Positions 15,514-26,065 are shown, numbered from the stretch's first letter. The stretch: 34,035 nucleotides of DNA from Paenibacillus lemnae (GCF_012933385.1 NZ_JABBPN010000029.1:1-34035), one strand, 5' to 3'. Notes: generated from the sequence alone by a model not told the origin. Program-made: numbers and translations.

Positions 15514-16785
15514 TTAAGGATTGATGAAGACCGTTCTGAGCTTGGCATTGTACTGTACATCAAAGCCAAGACCTTCTGCCAGTACAGCGAGCGGTACATA
15601 TGTTTTATGTTCTTTGCCGACTTTATGCAGAAACGCCGGTGTATTAATGCTGACAGACTTGCCGTTGACTTTTACGGTTTTGGCACCCATTGTGATCACA
15701 ACCGTTTTGTCGCCGTATGTGACGGTAGCACTGGATGTCTTGTTGCTCCATACCGTTTTGGCACCAACAGCATTCACAATATCCTGCACAGCTACAAAGT
15801 TCTGGTTCTTTACCAGGACTGGCTTATACGGTGTATTGAGTGTTTTCCCGCTGACGATAATGGCCATCGGATGACCGGCCTCTACTGCCTCAGGCTTGGT
15901 ATAGCTGCCCCAGATACTATTAGCAAATACCCGGGCCATCGTCTCATATCCGTATTGCGTGGGATGAATGTCTTCATATTTGAGAATATGAGTCATCGTC
16001 ATTTCATTGCCTACAAATTCCTTGGCGACCGGAGCAACCGTAACCTGTATTCCATTTTGGCTAAATTCTTTCGCAAGTCCTTCCACATGTGCTGTAAAAG
16101 CTGCCGAAGCCTCAAGCAGTTTCGGATAAGCCGCTTTATCGGCCAGCTGAGGAATCGGATTATATTGATCTGCCAGAATGATCTCCGCCTCGGGACTGAT
16201 GCTGTGCAGGTTGTTTACGACACGGCTCACATTGGTTGTATACTGCTGAAACAGCTCCTGAATTCTGCCAGTCAGCTGCTCGCTGTTCAGCGATCCGGCC
16301 GTCTTCGTCAGCTCAAACATGTCGTTGCCGCCGATGGTGATCGTGATCAGATCCGCTTCCGCGATGACCGCTTTGGCTTTGGCTGCTTCCCTGCCAATCT
16401 GTCCTGTGCGGGGATCGCTGATTCCGGCCTGTATACCGTCTGCTGTAATGGCCCGCTCATCTGTGATGGCCTGAACATAGTTGTCCAGTCCACCTGTCTT
16501 CAATCCTGCGATACCCAGATTCACGACCTCAGTACGTCCGTGTAGCAGCCCCTGTTCCAGCAGCCGGTCTACAAAACCGTACGGCTTGGAGCTTACATTC
16601 ATTCCCGGCTCATAGCCTACCGTGAGGGAATCCCCAAGCGTTACGATTACGTATGTATCTGAGGCAGGCTTGCCGCCCGCTTGAGCTGATACACTTCCCG
16701 CTGCCCATGGCCCTGCTAATACAGCAGCTGCCAGCACCAAGCTGCCTGCTGCCCGGGCGAGACCTTTTGTCCATTGCTTCAGCAT
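15514..16785 (-). CDS. Secreted SGNH/GDSL esterase with C-terminal copper amine oxidase-like domain
   Basis: The 423-residue protein has a signal peptide (about 1-35, ending near VSAQA). An SGNH hydrolase domain follows, with nucleophile Ser53 (LGDSLTVGY), the oxyanion glycine near GIAGLKTGG, Asn154 (IGGNDMF) and His274 in EDIHPTQYGY. Residues 300-423 form a copper amine oxidase N-terminal-like repeat domain (NAVGAKTVW, VNGKSV, YVPLAVLAEGLGFDVQY), also present in the deacetylase at 10858. It is probably an exported lipase or glycan esterase. GTG 16794 overlaps the AGGAG site, so ATG 16785, eight bases after it, is chosen. Confidence 0.88.
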   Translation of the reverse strand: MLKQWTKGLARAAGSLVLAAAVLAGPWAAGSVSAQAGGKPASDTYVIVTLGDSLTVGYEPGMNVSSKPYGFVDRLLEQGLLHGRTEVVNLGIAGLKTGGLDNYVQAITDERAITADGIQAGISDPRTGQIGREAAKAKAVIAEADLITITIGGNDMFELTKTAGSLNSEQLTGRIQELFQQYTTNVSRVVNNLHSISPEAEIILADQYNPIPQLADKAAYPKLLEASAAFTAHVEGLAKEFSQNGIQVTVAPVAKEFVGNEMTMTHILKYEDIHPTQYGYETMARVFANSIWGSYTKPEAVEAGHPMAIIVSGKTLNTPYKPVLVKNQNFVAVQDIVNAVGAKTVWSNKTSSATVTYGDKTVVITMGAKTVKVNGKSVSINTPAFLHKVGKEHKTYVPLAVLAEGLGFDVQYNAKLRTVFINP

Positions 16786-16830
16786 GTTTAACACTCCTCT
16801 TCAATCCGGATTGGTAATATATTCTTCACT

Positions 16831-16858
16831 ATTCTATCATCCCTTACCTTATAGACAA
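16831..16858 (-). promoter_or_regulatory. Promoter of the SGNH hydrolase gene
   Basis: On the minus strand TTGTCT (16858-16853) and TAGAAT (16836-16831) are separated by 16 bases. It lies just after the terminator of the upstream small gene. Confidence 0.55.
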
Positions 16859-16879
16859 TACATGCCTTTCAAAATAACG

Positions 16880-16904
16880 AAAAAAAGCAGCCCGATGGAC
16901 TGCT
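16880..16904 (-). terminator. Terminator of the inositol-phosphatase/small-protein operon
   Basis: Eight-base arms (16886-16893 and 16897-16904) have a three-base loop and are followed on the minus strand by TTTTTT. It lies 13 bases after the stop of the small gene. Confidence 0.85.
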
Positions 16905-16917
16905 CCGTTCCTATCCC

Positions 16918-17139
16918 TTATTCCGTATATTTATCGTACCGGTCATCCAGCTCTTTGCCGATTTTGCGGTACTCCCGGGTTTCCTCCACAATAGGATCCC
17001 GCTCTGTCTGGATACGGACTTCATATTTCGGAGAAATCCGCCGCCGTCCCTCTTCTTCAATCTGCTGCTTCTCCAGTTCGCCTTCAGTCAGCAGTTCACT
17101 GAGCTGCCGTTCCAATTCCTGATCCCGGCTATCACTCAT
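16918..17139 (-). CDS. Small highly charged protein of unknown function
   Basis: The 73-residue protein (MSDSRDQELERQLSELL to the end DDRYDKYTE) is rich in E, R, D and K, has no hydrophobic segment and looks helical, possibly coiled coil. I do not recognise a family. It starts 33 bases after the stop of the inositol-phosphatase gene and is followed by a strong terminator, so it is the last gene of that operon. The ATG at 17139 has AAGGAG 11 bases upstream. A GTG four codons earlier overlaps the ribosome site and is less likely. The RBS, the operon position and the clean terminator support it as real. Confidence 0.7.
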   Translation of the reverse strand: MSDSRDQELERQLSELLTEGELEKQQIEEEGRRRISPKYEVRIQTERDPIVEETREYRKIGKELDDRYDKYTE

Positions 17140-17172
17140 ATCGCGACACACTCCTTTTCAAAAAGGTGATGT

Positions 17173-18060
17173 TCAGCTGCGGTAACCGGTGCCCTGCGCT
17201 TCTGCGAGCGTATCCAGCAGTTCCTGATGAAACGCTCCATTGGTTGCGACGATATTTCGGACACCCAGATCATAGGGCTTCCCTACAGTATCTGTTACCC
17301 GGCCGCCCGATTCCTCAACCAGCAGTGCTCCGGCAGCCACGTCCCATGCGTTCAATCCAATCTCCCAATACCCGCTCAGGCGGCCAGCCGCGACGTACGC
17401 CATGTGCAGCGCTGCCGATCCTCCTGCACGCAGGTTGCGGACCTTGGGCAGAAGTGCTTGCAGACCTGCCATATTTTGCGGAAGGTTAAATTCAGCATCA
17501 ATCGGAAACCCGGTGGCAAGCAGGCTTTCCGTGAGTGTGAGCTCACCGGACACGCGGGTAGGATTCCCGTGTACATAGGCGCCTTTCCCTTTTTCGGCAA
17601 TAAAAAGTTCGTCACGCGAAGGATCATAAATGACCCCCAGAATGACCTCGTCCTGATATGCCAGTGCAATCGACACCGAGTAGAACGGAAAACCATGCAC
17701 GTAATTCGTCGTCCCGTCTACCGGATCGATGATCCACACATACTCTTCTTCCCGTACTGCTGACAGCGCTTCGGCCGAAGCCTCAGCCCCTGGTCCAACA
17801 CCCTCTTCTCCCAAAATAGCGTGATCTGGAAAATGCGTCAGGATCAGCTTCCGGATCATCATCTCTGCACCCTTGTCCACTTCTGTCACAAGGTCCTGTG
17901 CGGATGTTTTGGTATTCAGCTGTTTGACCGTACCTTGTTTGCTCTTGATCCATTCTCCGGCCTTGGCGGCACAATTGATGGCTACCGCGGCAAAGCTCTT
18001 ACTTGTCACGACATAGGGCGTTTTGTCTTTATCGTTCAAAGCACTCACTCTACTTTCCAT
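17173..18060 (-). CDS. Inositol monophosphatase family protein (SuhB/YktC-like)
   Basis: The 295-residue cytoplasmic phosphatase depends on magnesium. Metal ligands are Glu85/Glu86 (ILGEEG), Asp112 and Asp115 (DPVDGTTNYVHGFP) and Asp240 (NAWDVAAG). In bacteria such enzymes hydrolyse inositol phosphate or related sugar phosphates such as NADP or PAP; the substrate here is not determined. The ATG at 18060 has a poor ribosome site, so the true start may be a little downstream. It lies 69 bases after uvsE on the same strand. Confidence 0.88.
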   Translation of the reverse strand: MESRVSALNDKDKTPYVVTSKSFAAVAINCAAKAGEWIKSKQGTVKQLNTKTSAQDLVTEVDKGAEMMIRKLILTHFPDHAILGEEGVGPGAEASAEALSAVREEEYVWIIDPVDGTTNYVHGFPFYSVSIALAYQDEVILGVIYDPSRDELFIAEKGKGAYVHGNPTRVSGELTLTESLLATGFPIDAEFNLPQNMAGLQALLPKVRNLRAGGSAALHMAYVAAGRLSGYWEIGLNAWDVAAGALLVEESGGRVTDTVGKPYDLGVRNIVATNGAFHQELLDTLAEAQGTGYRS

Positions 18061-18129
18061 ATGAATCTTTTACTCTATTGTATGCATCTTTTACTAGAGA
18101 AGAAAGGGTTCTTTTTACTTTTTTTGGAT

Positions 18130-19131
18130 TTATGGACTAACCTCAATCGACGCTTGGTCCAGCACACGCACACCATCCCCTTCGACGCCTGTGAAGTCCC
18201 TGATTAACGCAAACAGCGCCTCATCCTTCTTCTTCGCTTCAATCATAACGTCCAGACGCGGGGTAATGCCGGCGATTTTCCTTAAGAAATCCAGCATCGG
18301 TCCCACCTCAACACCGTCCGCATGACTGCGGATATCTGTAGGTGTTTTCGGACTGGACACATGAATTTTAGGCGGAAGAGGATTGTCCGGTGCCGAGCCT
18401 GCCTGGGCGAGCGGTGACTCCCATGTCTTCAAAATATCCGGCCACAGCTCCCACGGAAGCTCGCCTTCATTATTGACCCACTGGTGATGAAGATCCAGCA
18501 CCATGGGAAGCCCTAGATTTTGACATACCTTCAGGGTTTCTACCGCATTAAAGGTTTTGTCATCATTCTCCAGGGTGAGCCGTTCCCGGATATCCTGGTC
18601 CAGCAGCTCAAAGTGCTCTTCAAAGCGGGCAGCAGCTGCCGGCTTGTCCCCATAGGCTCCTCCGATGTGAATGTTATTCTTCATCTCGCCGCTGAAGCCC
18701 ATAGCATGCAGCATATCGGTGTGATGCCTTAAATCACGAATGGAGTTGGTTAACACTTCCGGACGCGGCGTACTGAGCACCGTAAAATGATCCGGATGAA
18801 ACGAAACGCGCATGCCGTGATTTTTGACGAATGCTCCAACTTCAGCGAACCCTTCTTTCAGCACAGGAAATGGGTCCCAATCCATCAGGTCTCCGTGCGT
18901 AGCCAGTGGAATCAGCTTGGACGTCATCCGGTACATCTTGATATCATGGGCAAGATTATGCTTTAGCAGCCGCAGTGTATTATGCAAATTCTCTGCCGAA
19001 AGCCGCTCCAGCTTGCGGATCGCCGCCTCGCGGTCGTTCAGCTTGTTGAAGCTTGCCATCGTCATGGTCCGGGAAGGAGAAGAGTTTTGTACCACGGTGG
19101 ACATGGCCACATACCCGAAGCGGACAATCAC
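18130..19131 (-). CDS. uvsE: UV damage endonuclease UvsE/UvdE
   Basis: The 333-residue TIM-barrel endonuclease nicks DNA 5' of UV photoproducts, giving an alternative to nucleotide excision repair. Family features are the N-terminus RFGYVAMSTVVQNSSPSRT, KMYRMTSKLIPLATH, VSFHPDHFTVLSTP, NNIHIGGAYGDK, LTLENDDKTF, VLDLHHQWVN and the C-terminal MIEAKKKDEAL, which supply the histidine, glutamate and aspartate metal ligands. The start is GTG at 19131, overlapping the stop of the preceding unknown gene by four bases (GTGA). In spore-formers the enzyme is linked to spore and sunlight UV resistance. Confidence 0.93.
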   Translation of the reverse strand: MIVRFGYVAMSTVVQNSSPSRTMTMASFNKLNDREAAIRKLERLSAENLHNTLRLLKHNLAHDIKMYRMTSKLIPLATHGDLMDWDPFPVLKEGFAEVGAFVKNHGMRVSFHPDHFTVLSTPRPEVLTNSIRDLRHHTDMLHAMGFSGEMKNNIHIGGAYGDKPAAAARFEEHFELLDQDIRERLTLENDDKTFNAVETLKVCQNLGLPMVLDLHHQWVNNEGELPWELWPDILKTWESPLAQAGSAPDNPLPPKIHVSSPKTPTDIRSHADGVEVGPMLDFLRKIAGITPRLDVMIEAKKKDEALFALIRDFTGVEGDGVRVLDQASIEVSP

Positions 19132-19445
19132 GCCTGCTCTCCGAAAAACATCTCATGAGCAAGTGCAGTCTGCAGTCTGGATTCCTCTTCTGTCAGCTTG
19201 CGCACCAGCTGCAGCTCCACGGAGGTCACTTCTTCCCCCTGAAAATTGATCTCAGACACACAAGCCGTAATCTTCACAATGGCGGATGCAACGTTTTCGG
19301 GAGTATAGGCAATTACCTTCTGTCCGGTTGGAAACACGCGAAATCCCTGCTTCAGCATTTTTCCGCGTCCGTACTCCAGAAGCTCATACAGCTCCTGCTC
19401 ATTCTTGAACTTGCACACAGAGTTGAATTCGGTTTGAAATCCCAT
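19128..19445 (-). CDS. Unknown protein translationally coupled to uvsE
   Basis: The 105-residue soluble protein (starting MGFQTEFNSVCKFKNEQ) has an acidic helical N-terminus, a central GFRVFPTGQKVIAYTP stretch, then a strand-rich region (ASAIVKITACVSEINFQGEEV) and a charged helix. I do not recognise it with confidence; there is only a vague similarity in layout to DUF2584 proteins. Its stop overlaps the uvsE GTG start by four bases, so the two are co-translated, and a role with UvsE or in the same stress response is possible. AAAGGACGG lies upstream of the ATG. It heads a probable operon with uvsE, the inositol-phosphatase gene and the small gene. Confidence 0.75.
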   Translation of the reverse strand: MGFQTEFNSVCKFKNEQELYELLEYGRGKMLKQGFRVFPTGQKVIAYTPENVASAIVKITACVSEINFQGEEVTSVELQLVRKLTEEESRLQTALAHEMFFGEQA

Positions 19446-19484
19446 AGGCCAGCCGTCCTTTCGCAGATGCTCATTGTTATAGTC

Positions 19485-19520
19485 AAGGGGAGCCGTGATA
19501 TTACCGGACTCCCCTCTGGT
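19485..19520 (-). terminator. Possible terminator of ddl
   Basis: On the minus strand GGGGAG and CTCCCC, with an inner CCG/CGG, form a strong hairpin 25 bases after the ddl stop codon. The following bases (TTGACTATAAC) are not a proper T-run, so termination may be inefficient. Confidence 0.45.
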
Positions 19521-19539
19521 TATTTCTTATTATACTCTA

Positions 19540-20634
19540 TTATGCCTCATTCTCATAAATCAGCGATTTCTTTCTATCATACCGTTCCAGACCCAAATCA
19601 ATCATCCGGTCCAGCAGCTCGCGGTATGACATTCCGGTCTCCCGCCACAGGAGCGGATACATACTGAACGGGGTAAAGCCCGGCATTGTATTCACTTCAT
19701 TAATCAGGATCGCCCCGTCACTGCGGCGGATAAAGAAGTCAGCCCGCGTGATTCCGCTGCCTTCGATTGCCTTGAACGCCGTGATCGCCAGTTCTCTCAG
19801 AAGGTCTGCGACTTCCGGGTCTACTGGTGCCGGGATTAACATCTCGGACTGTCCGTCCGTATATTTGGCTGCGTAGTCATAGTATTCACTGGAAGAGACA
19901 ATTTCACCCGGAACGGAAGAGATCGGCTCATCATTGCCCAGTACACTGACTTCAACCTCACGAGCATCCACAAATTCTTCTACAATAATCTTGTTGTCGA
20001 ATTTGAGAGCCGTTTCCACGGCGTGTTTCAACTGTGCCGCGTCCTTGGCTTTGGAAATGCCTACACTGGAGCCCAGGTTCGCCGGCTTCACGAAACACGG
20101 ATAGCCCAGCTTATCCTCGATACCCTGCAGCAGCTTGTGGCTGGACCGTTCCCACTCGGACCGGGTAAAGCAGCAGTATTCACACTGCGGCAGCTCTGCC
20201 TGGGTGAACAGCTTCTTCATGACGCCTTTGTCCATCCCTGCTGCAGATGCCAGCACACCGGTTCCGACATAAGGCATGTCTGCCATTTCAAACAGGCCCT
20301 GAATTGTTCCGTCTTCTCCGAAGGTACCGTGCAGCAGTGGAAACATAATATCGACCGCAGGCTGGTCACTGCCGTAAAGGCGGCTAAAGACCGCGTTCAG
20401 TGCAGACTGTGTATCCTCTCCGCCGGCCAGCTTCAGTGCTTCTTTGTCAGCAAACGGTTCACTCAGCCGGCTTCCGATTTTCCAGGATCCCTGCTTCGTA
20501 ATGTAAAAAGGTATCAGTTCATATTTATCATAATCAAATGCATTCATGACGGCAAAGGCTGTTGAGAGCGACACTTCATGCTCCCCTGATTTACCGCCGT
20601 AGACCAATCCAACCGTTAATTTATCCTGTCCCAT
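19540..20634 (-). CDS. ddl: D-alanine--D-alanine ligase
   Basis: The 364-residue ATP-grasp enzyme makes D-Ala-D-Ala for peptidoglycan in the cytoplasm. It begins with VGLVYGGKSGEHEVSLSTA, has HGTFGEDGTIQG and the ATP-grasp part CFVKPANLGSSVGISK, and ends with the magnesium site INEVNTMPGFTPFSMYP. The omega loop reads EYYDYAAKYT. The YDY-KY pattern is that of D-Ala-D-Ala ligases rather than the D-lactate ligases of vancomycin resistance. The frame opens 12 codons earlier, but ATG 20634 has GAGAGAGG 7 bases upstream and is chosen. It follows the amidase-domain gene by 50 bases. Confidence 0.95.
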   Translation of the reverse strand: MGQDKLTVGLVYGGKSGEHEVSLSTAFAVMNAFDYDKYELIPFYITKQGSWKIGSRLSEPFADKEALKLAGGEDTQSALNAVFSRLYGSDQPAVDIMFPLLHGTFGEDGTIQGLFEMADMPYVGTGVLASAAGMDKGVMKKLFTQAELPQCEYCCFTRSEWERSSHKLLQGIEDKLGYPCFVKPANLGSSVGISKAKDAAQLKHAVETALKFDNKIIVEEFVDAREVEVSVLGNDEPISSVPGEIVSSSEYYDYAAKYTDGQSEMLIPAPVDPEVADLLRELAITAFKAIEGSGITRADFFIRRSDGAILINEVNTMPGFTPFSMYPLLWRETGMSYRELLDRMIDLGLERYDRKKSLIYENEA

Positions 20635-20684
20635 GCCTAACCTCTCTCTTTGCAAATTCCAGCAGCTCATGCTGTCTATCCCTT

Positions 20685-21755
20685 TTATAAATCATCGGGA
20701 ATATGGTAAAAGCGGTACACTGTGTTCTCGCTCCAGGCATAGGAATCGCGATAATCCCAATAGCGGTGCCGGCTGCTGACCGTATGTGCATTCACCAGCG
20801 GCATGCCGCCGGCATCAAATGCGGTAACGATCGTGCTGTGCTGAAACGAACCGTCACCATCCCAGTCGTACACAATGACATCACCGAGCATCAGCTGCTC
20901 CGGGCGTTCCACGAGTTCACCCCGCAGGCCGGATCCGCTCAATGCCAAATATCGGGCAAAGCTGTTCGACACTGCCCAGCTGTAGCTCCACCACTCGCGG
21001 CCGCTTACATAACCTTTATACCACCAGCCCGTTTCTCTTTTACCAGTATAGTGGATCGGGGCTTTGCCTGCAAAGAGGCACTGGGAGATATAATTAGTGC
21101 AATCCACATCGAATTGGGCAAACTCCGGATTACCGGAATCCCACCACTGATCCGCATAGGCAGCGGCCGCTTCCCGGTGGTAGACCCCTGCTCTGGACCG
21201 GGTGCCGGAGGAGTAGACACCCCGGTGATTAATGAGGGGAGCCGAGCTTATCGTTCCCGGTCCTGTGACATCATCAGGGAATGTCTCACCCTCCGGTCCG
21301 TGTTCCGGCTGCCGTTCATCCTCCAGCGATTCCACGTCCACGATCAGCCATGCGTCTCCATCCCGTAGCAGGGTCAGCCGTTCCCTCTGAATGATGTCCT
21401 CACGGTGGATCATGCCTCTTTTTTCATAGTAAAACATGCTGTGCAGCCGCAAGTCCGCAATCACTTGATCCTCCGTCTCTTTAAGCACCCGGGACAGCTT
21501 CGCCTTGGTCTCGCTCTTGCGAGGCGTTACCTCCCGCTCGGCATACCAGGCCTGAAGCCGGATGTGACGTTCCCCCCGTTCCATAAGATATTTCAGATCC
21601 GTGACGACCTGTTCTTTCAATCCGGATGCGTAATCTACCCGATTCTGATTGTATTGGTCAACGTACGTATACAGCGCACTCTTCCACGACTGCTGCACTT
21701 CTCTGGTTATAGACACACCTAATCGCCCCTTTCCACAGAATTCATCTATTTCCAT
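20685..21755 (-). CDS. Amidase-domain (Amidase_6, NlpC/P60-like) protein
   Basis: The 356-residue protein has an N-terminal charged helical region (about 15-145) and a C-terminal putative amidase domain (about 188-356). The nucleophile motif is DVDCTNYISQCL (Cys219), followed by a WWYKGY segment, GDVIVYDWDGDG, FQHSTIVT (His306) and NAHT (His324), the order seen in Amidase_6 domains of Firmicutes. No signal peptide or membrane segment is visible, unusual for a wall amidase. It precedes ddl, suggesting wall metabolism. The ATG at 21755 has GAGG at 7 bases; a GTG 13 codons later with AAAGGGG upstream is an alternative start. Confidence 0.8.
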   Translation of the reverse strand: MEIDEFCGKGRLGVSITREVQQSWKSALYTYVDQYNQNRVDYASGLKEQVVTDLKYLMERGERHIRLQAWYAEREVTPRKSETKAKLSRVLKETEDQVIADLRLHSMFYYEKRGMIHREDIIQRERLTLLRDGDAWLIVDVESLEDERQPEHGPEGETFPDDVTGPGTISSAPLINHRGVYSSGTRSRAGVYHREAAAAYADQWWDSGNPEFAQFDVDCTNYISQCLFAGKAPIHYTGKRETGWWYKGYVSGREWWSYSWAVSNSFARYLALSGSGLRGELVERPEQLMLGDVIVYDWDGDGSFQHSTIVTAFDAGGMPLVNAHTVSSRHRYWDYRDSYAWSENTVYRFYHIPDDL

Positions 21756-21873
21756 ACCTGATCCTCATCCTATTCATATATCGATTATATGAAGGGAACA
21801 CGTTTACTATGAACAGAGGGATTTTGAGGGAGAGAAACCGGTCATTCATGCTGTAAAAAGGCATAAAAAGTGC

Positions 21874-21902
21874 TTTACGCTGGACCTTGTAAACGTTATA
21901 AT
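21874..21902 (+). promoter_or_regulatory. acnA promoter
   Basis: TTTACG (21874-21879) and TATAAT (21897-21902) are separated by 17 bases. The leader to the acnA ATG is about 120 bases and contains the palindrome at 21929. Confidence 0.75.
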
Positions 21903-21928
21903 TAAAGTAGCCATTATTTTGAAATTGC

Positions 21929-21945
21929 GTTTCACCTGATGAAAC
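21929..21945. promoter_or_regulatory. Palindromic operator in the acnA leader
   Basis: GTTTCA-CCTGA-TGAAAC forms a perfect 6-base inverted repeat with a 5-base spacer, roughly +20 to +36 from the predicted start of acnA transcription. The same half-sites and spacer occur just downstream of the IclR-gene promoter at 25965-25981, so it is a candidate IclR-family binding site. Confidence 0.6.
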
Positions 21946-22030
21946 AATCAACCTGGATTGTTTACAGCGATTAACCTATGATCGCACCCTGCGATCACCA
22001 TTGATCGACTTAACTCAAGGAGGTTCACCT

Positions 22031-24751
<2,721 letters not shown>

Positions 24752-24780
24752 TCAGTAAGGCATGTTTACGGTTTTAGTCA

Positions 24781-24824
24781 AAAATCCCCAAGTTCTCATC
24801 GGAGAACTTGGGGATTTTTGTTTT
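24781..24824 (+). terminator. Terminator of acnA
   Basis: Arms AAATCCCCAAGTTCTC and GAGAACTTGGGGATTT with a four-base loop are followed by TTTGTTTT. This is a strong intrinsic terminator about 30 bases after the stop. Confidence 0.9.
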
Positions 24825-24953
24825 ACTTGTGACTTTCATCCTCTTTTGGCCTGAAAGCGTTTCGATCCCCACAGATTAGGGTTAAAATGTTACAAATCAT
24901 TTCTACGTACTTCGGCTTTCTTAGAAATCCGAATCATTTAGGAGGTTTGTCAC

Positions 24954-25115
24954 ATGCTGACCATACATAGTATGACGCCGTTTTTTCATCAGCAACCACG
25001 GCCTCAGCCCATCACCCATAGCAGAAAAGAAGAAACTGCCGAGAAACCCGTATCGTTTCAAGACATACTTGCGCAAAAGATGAAAGATAAGTCCGCGACG
25101 AAGCTGCAAAGATAG
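24954..25115 (+). CDS. Small protein of unknown function (53 residues)
   Basis: An ATG at 24954 is preceded by TTAGGAGG at 8 bases. The frame encodes 53 residues beginning MLTIHSMTPFFHQQPRP and ending in EKPVSFQDILAQKMKDK then SATKLQR. The N-terminal half is proline and glutamine rich. The C-terminal half is basic and amphipathic with a FQDILAQKM segment. It is followed within 5 bases by a strong terminator. I recognise no family. The near-perfect ribosome site and the terminator argue that it is translated. It is convergent with the IclR gene. Confidence 0.65.
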   Translation: MLTIHSMTPFFHQQPRPQPITHSRKEETAEKPVSFQDILAQKMKDKSATKLQR

Positions 25116-25116
25116 T

Positions 25117-25168
25117 AAAAAACGGGACGATCCCAACAGATCCTAGATCTGAGGATGGTCCCGTTTTG
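25117..25168. terminator. Bidirectional terminator between the small gene and the IclR gene
   Basis: AAAACGGGACGATCC pairs with GGATGGTCCCGTTTT around a loop that itself contains a GATC-type palindrome. The plus strand continues TTTTGCTGTTT and the minus strand TTTTTTAC. It lies between convergent genes. Confidence 0.85.
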
Positions 25169-25197
25169 CTGTTTAAAGGTGCCCTTCACCGTTTTCA

Positions 25198-25944
25198 TTA
25201 TGAAGAAATCATGAGCCCCATATCTCTGGCAGACTCTTTCAGCACAGGAGCAAAGTCACGCAGCGTTTCCGCTGACAGCCGGCTGACCGGTCCTGAGACA
25301 GACAAGGCGGCTGCTATACGTCCATTATGATCCATTACAGGCACAGATACGGCTACCGCTCCCGGTTCCCGTTCCTCAATGCTGATGGCATATCCTTGTT
25401 CCATAATATCTGCCAGCTGTGCACGGTATGTATCTTTGTCGACCGTATCCGGCCAATCTGCTGCGTTTAGGATCTCTTCCTGATCACTTTCCGCTGCAAA
25501 TGCCACCAGCACCTTGCTGGATGCTCCTACGTATAAAGGCAGACGTGCACCGACCTGAGCGACTCTTCGGATCGCCTGGTTGCTCTGAACGGCCTGGATG
25601 CGGATACGCTCTCCGCCATCCCGGAGGTACAAGCTGACGGTTTCGCCCAACCGGTCCCGCAGTGACTCCATCGCTGGCAGCAGCAATACGGCAGGGTCAT
25701 CACTATGAGAAAGATGCGTGGACAGCTCCCATATTTTCAAGCCCAGCCTGTACTTGTCTGAGCGGCTGTCCCGGACGACAAATCCGCGGTCCTCCAGCGT
25801 CGTCATCAGGCGGTGTACCGTGCTTTTATGCAGACCGATTTGAGAGGCAATTTCCGTGAGGGCCAGCTCGCTGCCCTTTGTAAAACACATCAATATATCA
25901 AGCGCCCGCTCTACGGCGCGAACGGTTAATTTGCGGTCTTCCAT
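25198..25944 (-). CDS. IclR-family transcriptional regulator
   Basis: The 248-residue regulator has an N-terminal winged helix-turn-helix (about 8-75, with AVERALDILMCF, ALTEIASQIGLHKSTVHRLMTTLEDRGFV and YRLGLKIWEL). A C-terminal IclR effector domain (about 85-248, with VGARLPLYVGASSKVLVAF, EEREPGAVAVSVPV and AALSVSGP) probably binds a small organic acid. The open frame begins at 26010, but the ATG at 25944 has AGAGGAG at 9 bases. A palindrome lies between the promoter and the RBS, suggesting self-repression, and the same palindrome lies in the acnA leader. The ligand is unknown; a TCA-cycle-related acid is a reasonable guess. Confidence 0.92.
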   Translation of the reverse strand: MEDRKLTVRAVERALDILMCFTKGSELALTEIASQIGLHKSTVHRLMTTLEDRGFVVRDSRSDKYRLGLKIWELSTHLSHSDDPAVLLLPAMESLRDRLGETVSLYLRDGGERIRIQAVQSNQAIRRVAQVGARLPLYVGASSKVLVAFAAESDQEEILNAADWPDTVDKDTYRAQLADIMEQGYAISIEEREPGAVAVSVPVMDHNGRIAAALSVSGPVSRLSAETLRDFAPVLKESARDMGLMISS

Positions 25945-25964
25945 ACCGTTCTTCTCCTCTCGAT

Positions 25965-25981
25965 GTTTCATCACGTGAAAC
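25965..25981. promoter_or_regulatory. Palindromic operator upstream of the IclR gene
   Basis: GTTTCA-TCACG-TGAAAC is a perfect inverted repeat with a 5-base spacer, about +6 to +22 from the predicted transcription start of the IclR gene. It matches the palindrome in the acnA leader in both half-sites and spacing. Confidence 0.65.
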
Positions 25982-25993
25982 CTGGTTACAAGA

Positions 25994-26022
25994 ATTATAT
26001 GAAAAATCACTAGGTATGTAAA
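25994..26022 (-). promoter_or_regulatory. Promoter of the IclR gene
   Basis: On the minus strand TTTACA (26022-26017) and TATAAT (25999-25994) are separated by 17 bases. The palindrome at 25965 lies immediately downstream. Confidence 0.75.
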
Positions 26023-26065
26023 TGTATTTCCATATTTAATTTACATGACAATCTTCTAATATGCA

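Noticed and set aside
19540..20634. D-Ala-D-Lac ligase / vancomycin resistance
   Set aside because: The omega-loop YDY-KY pattern is that of ordinary D-Ala-D-Ala ligases, and no vanH or vanX neighbours exist.
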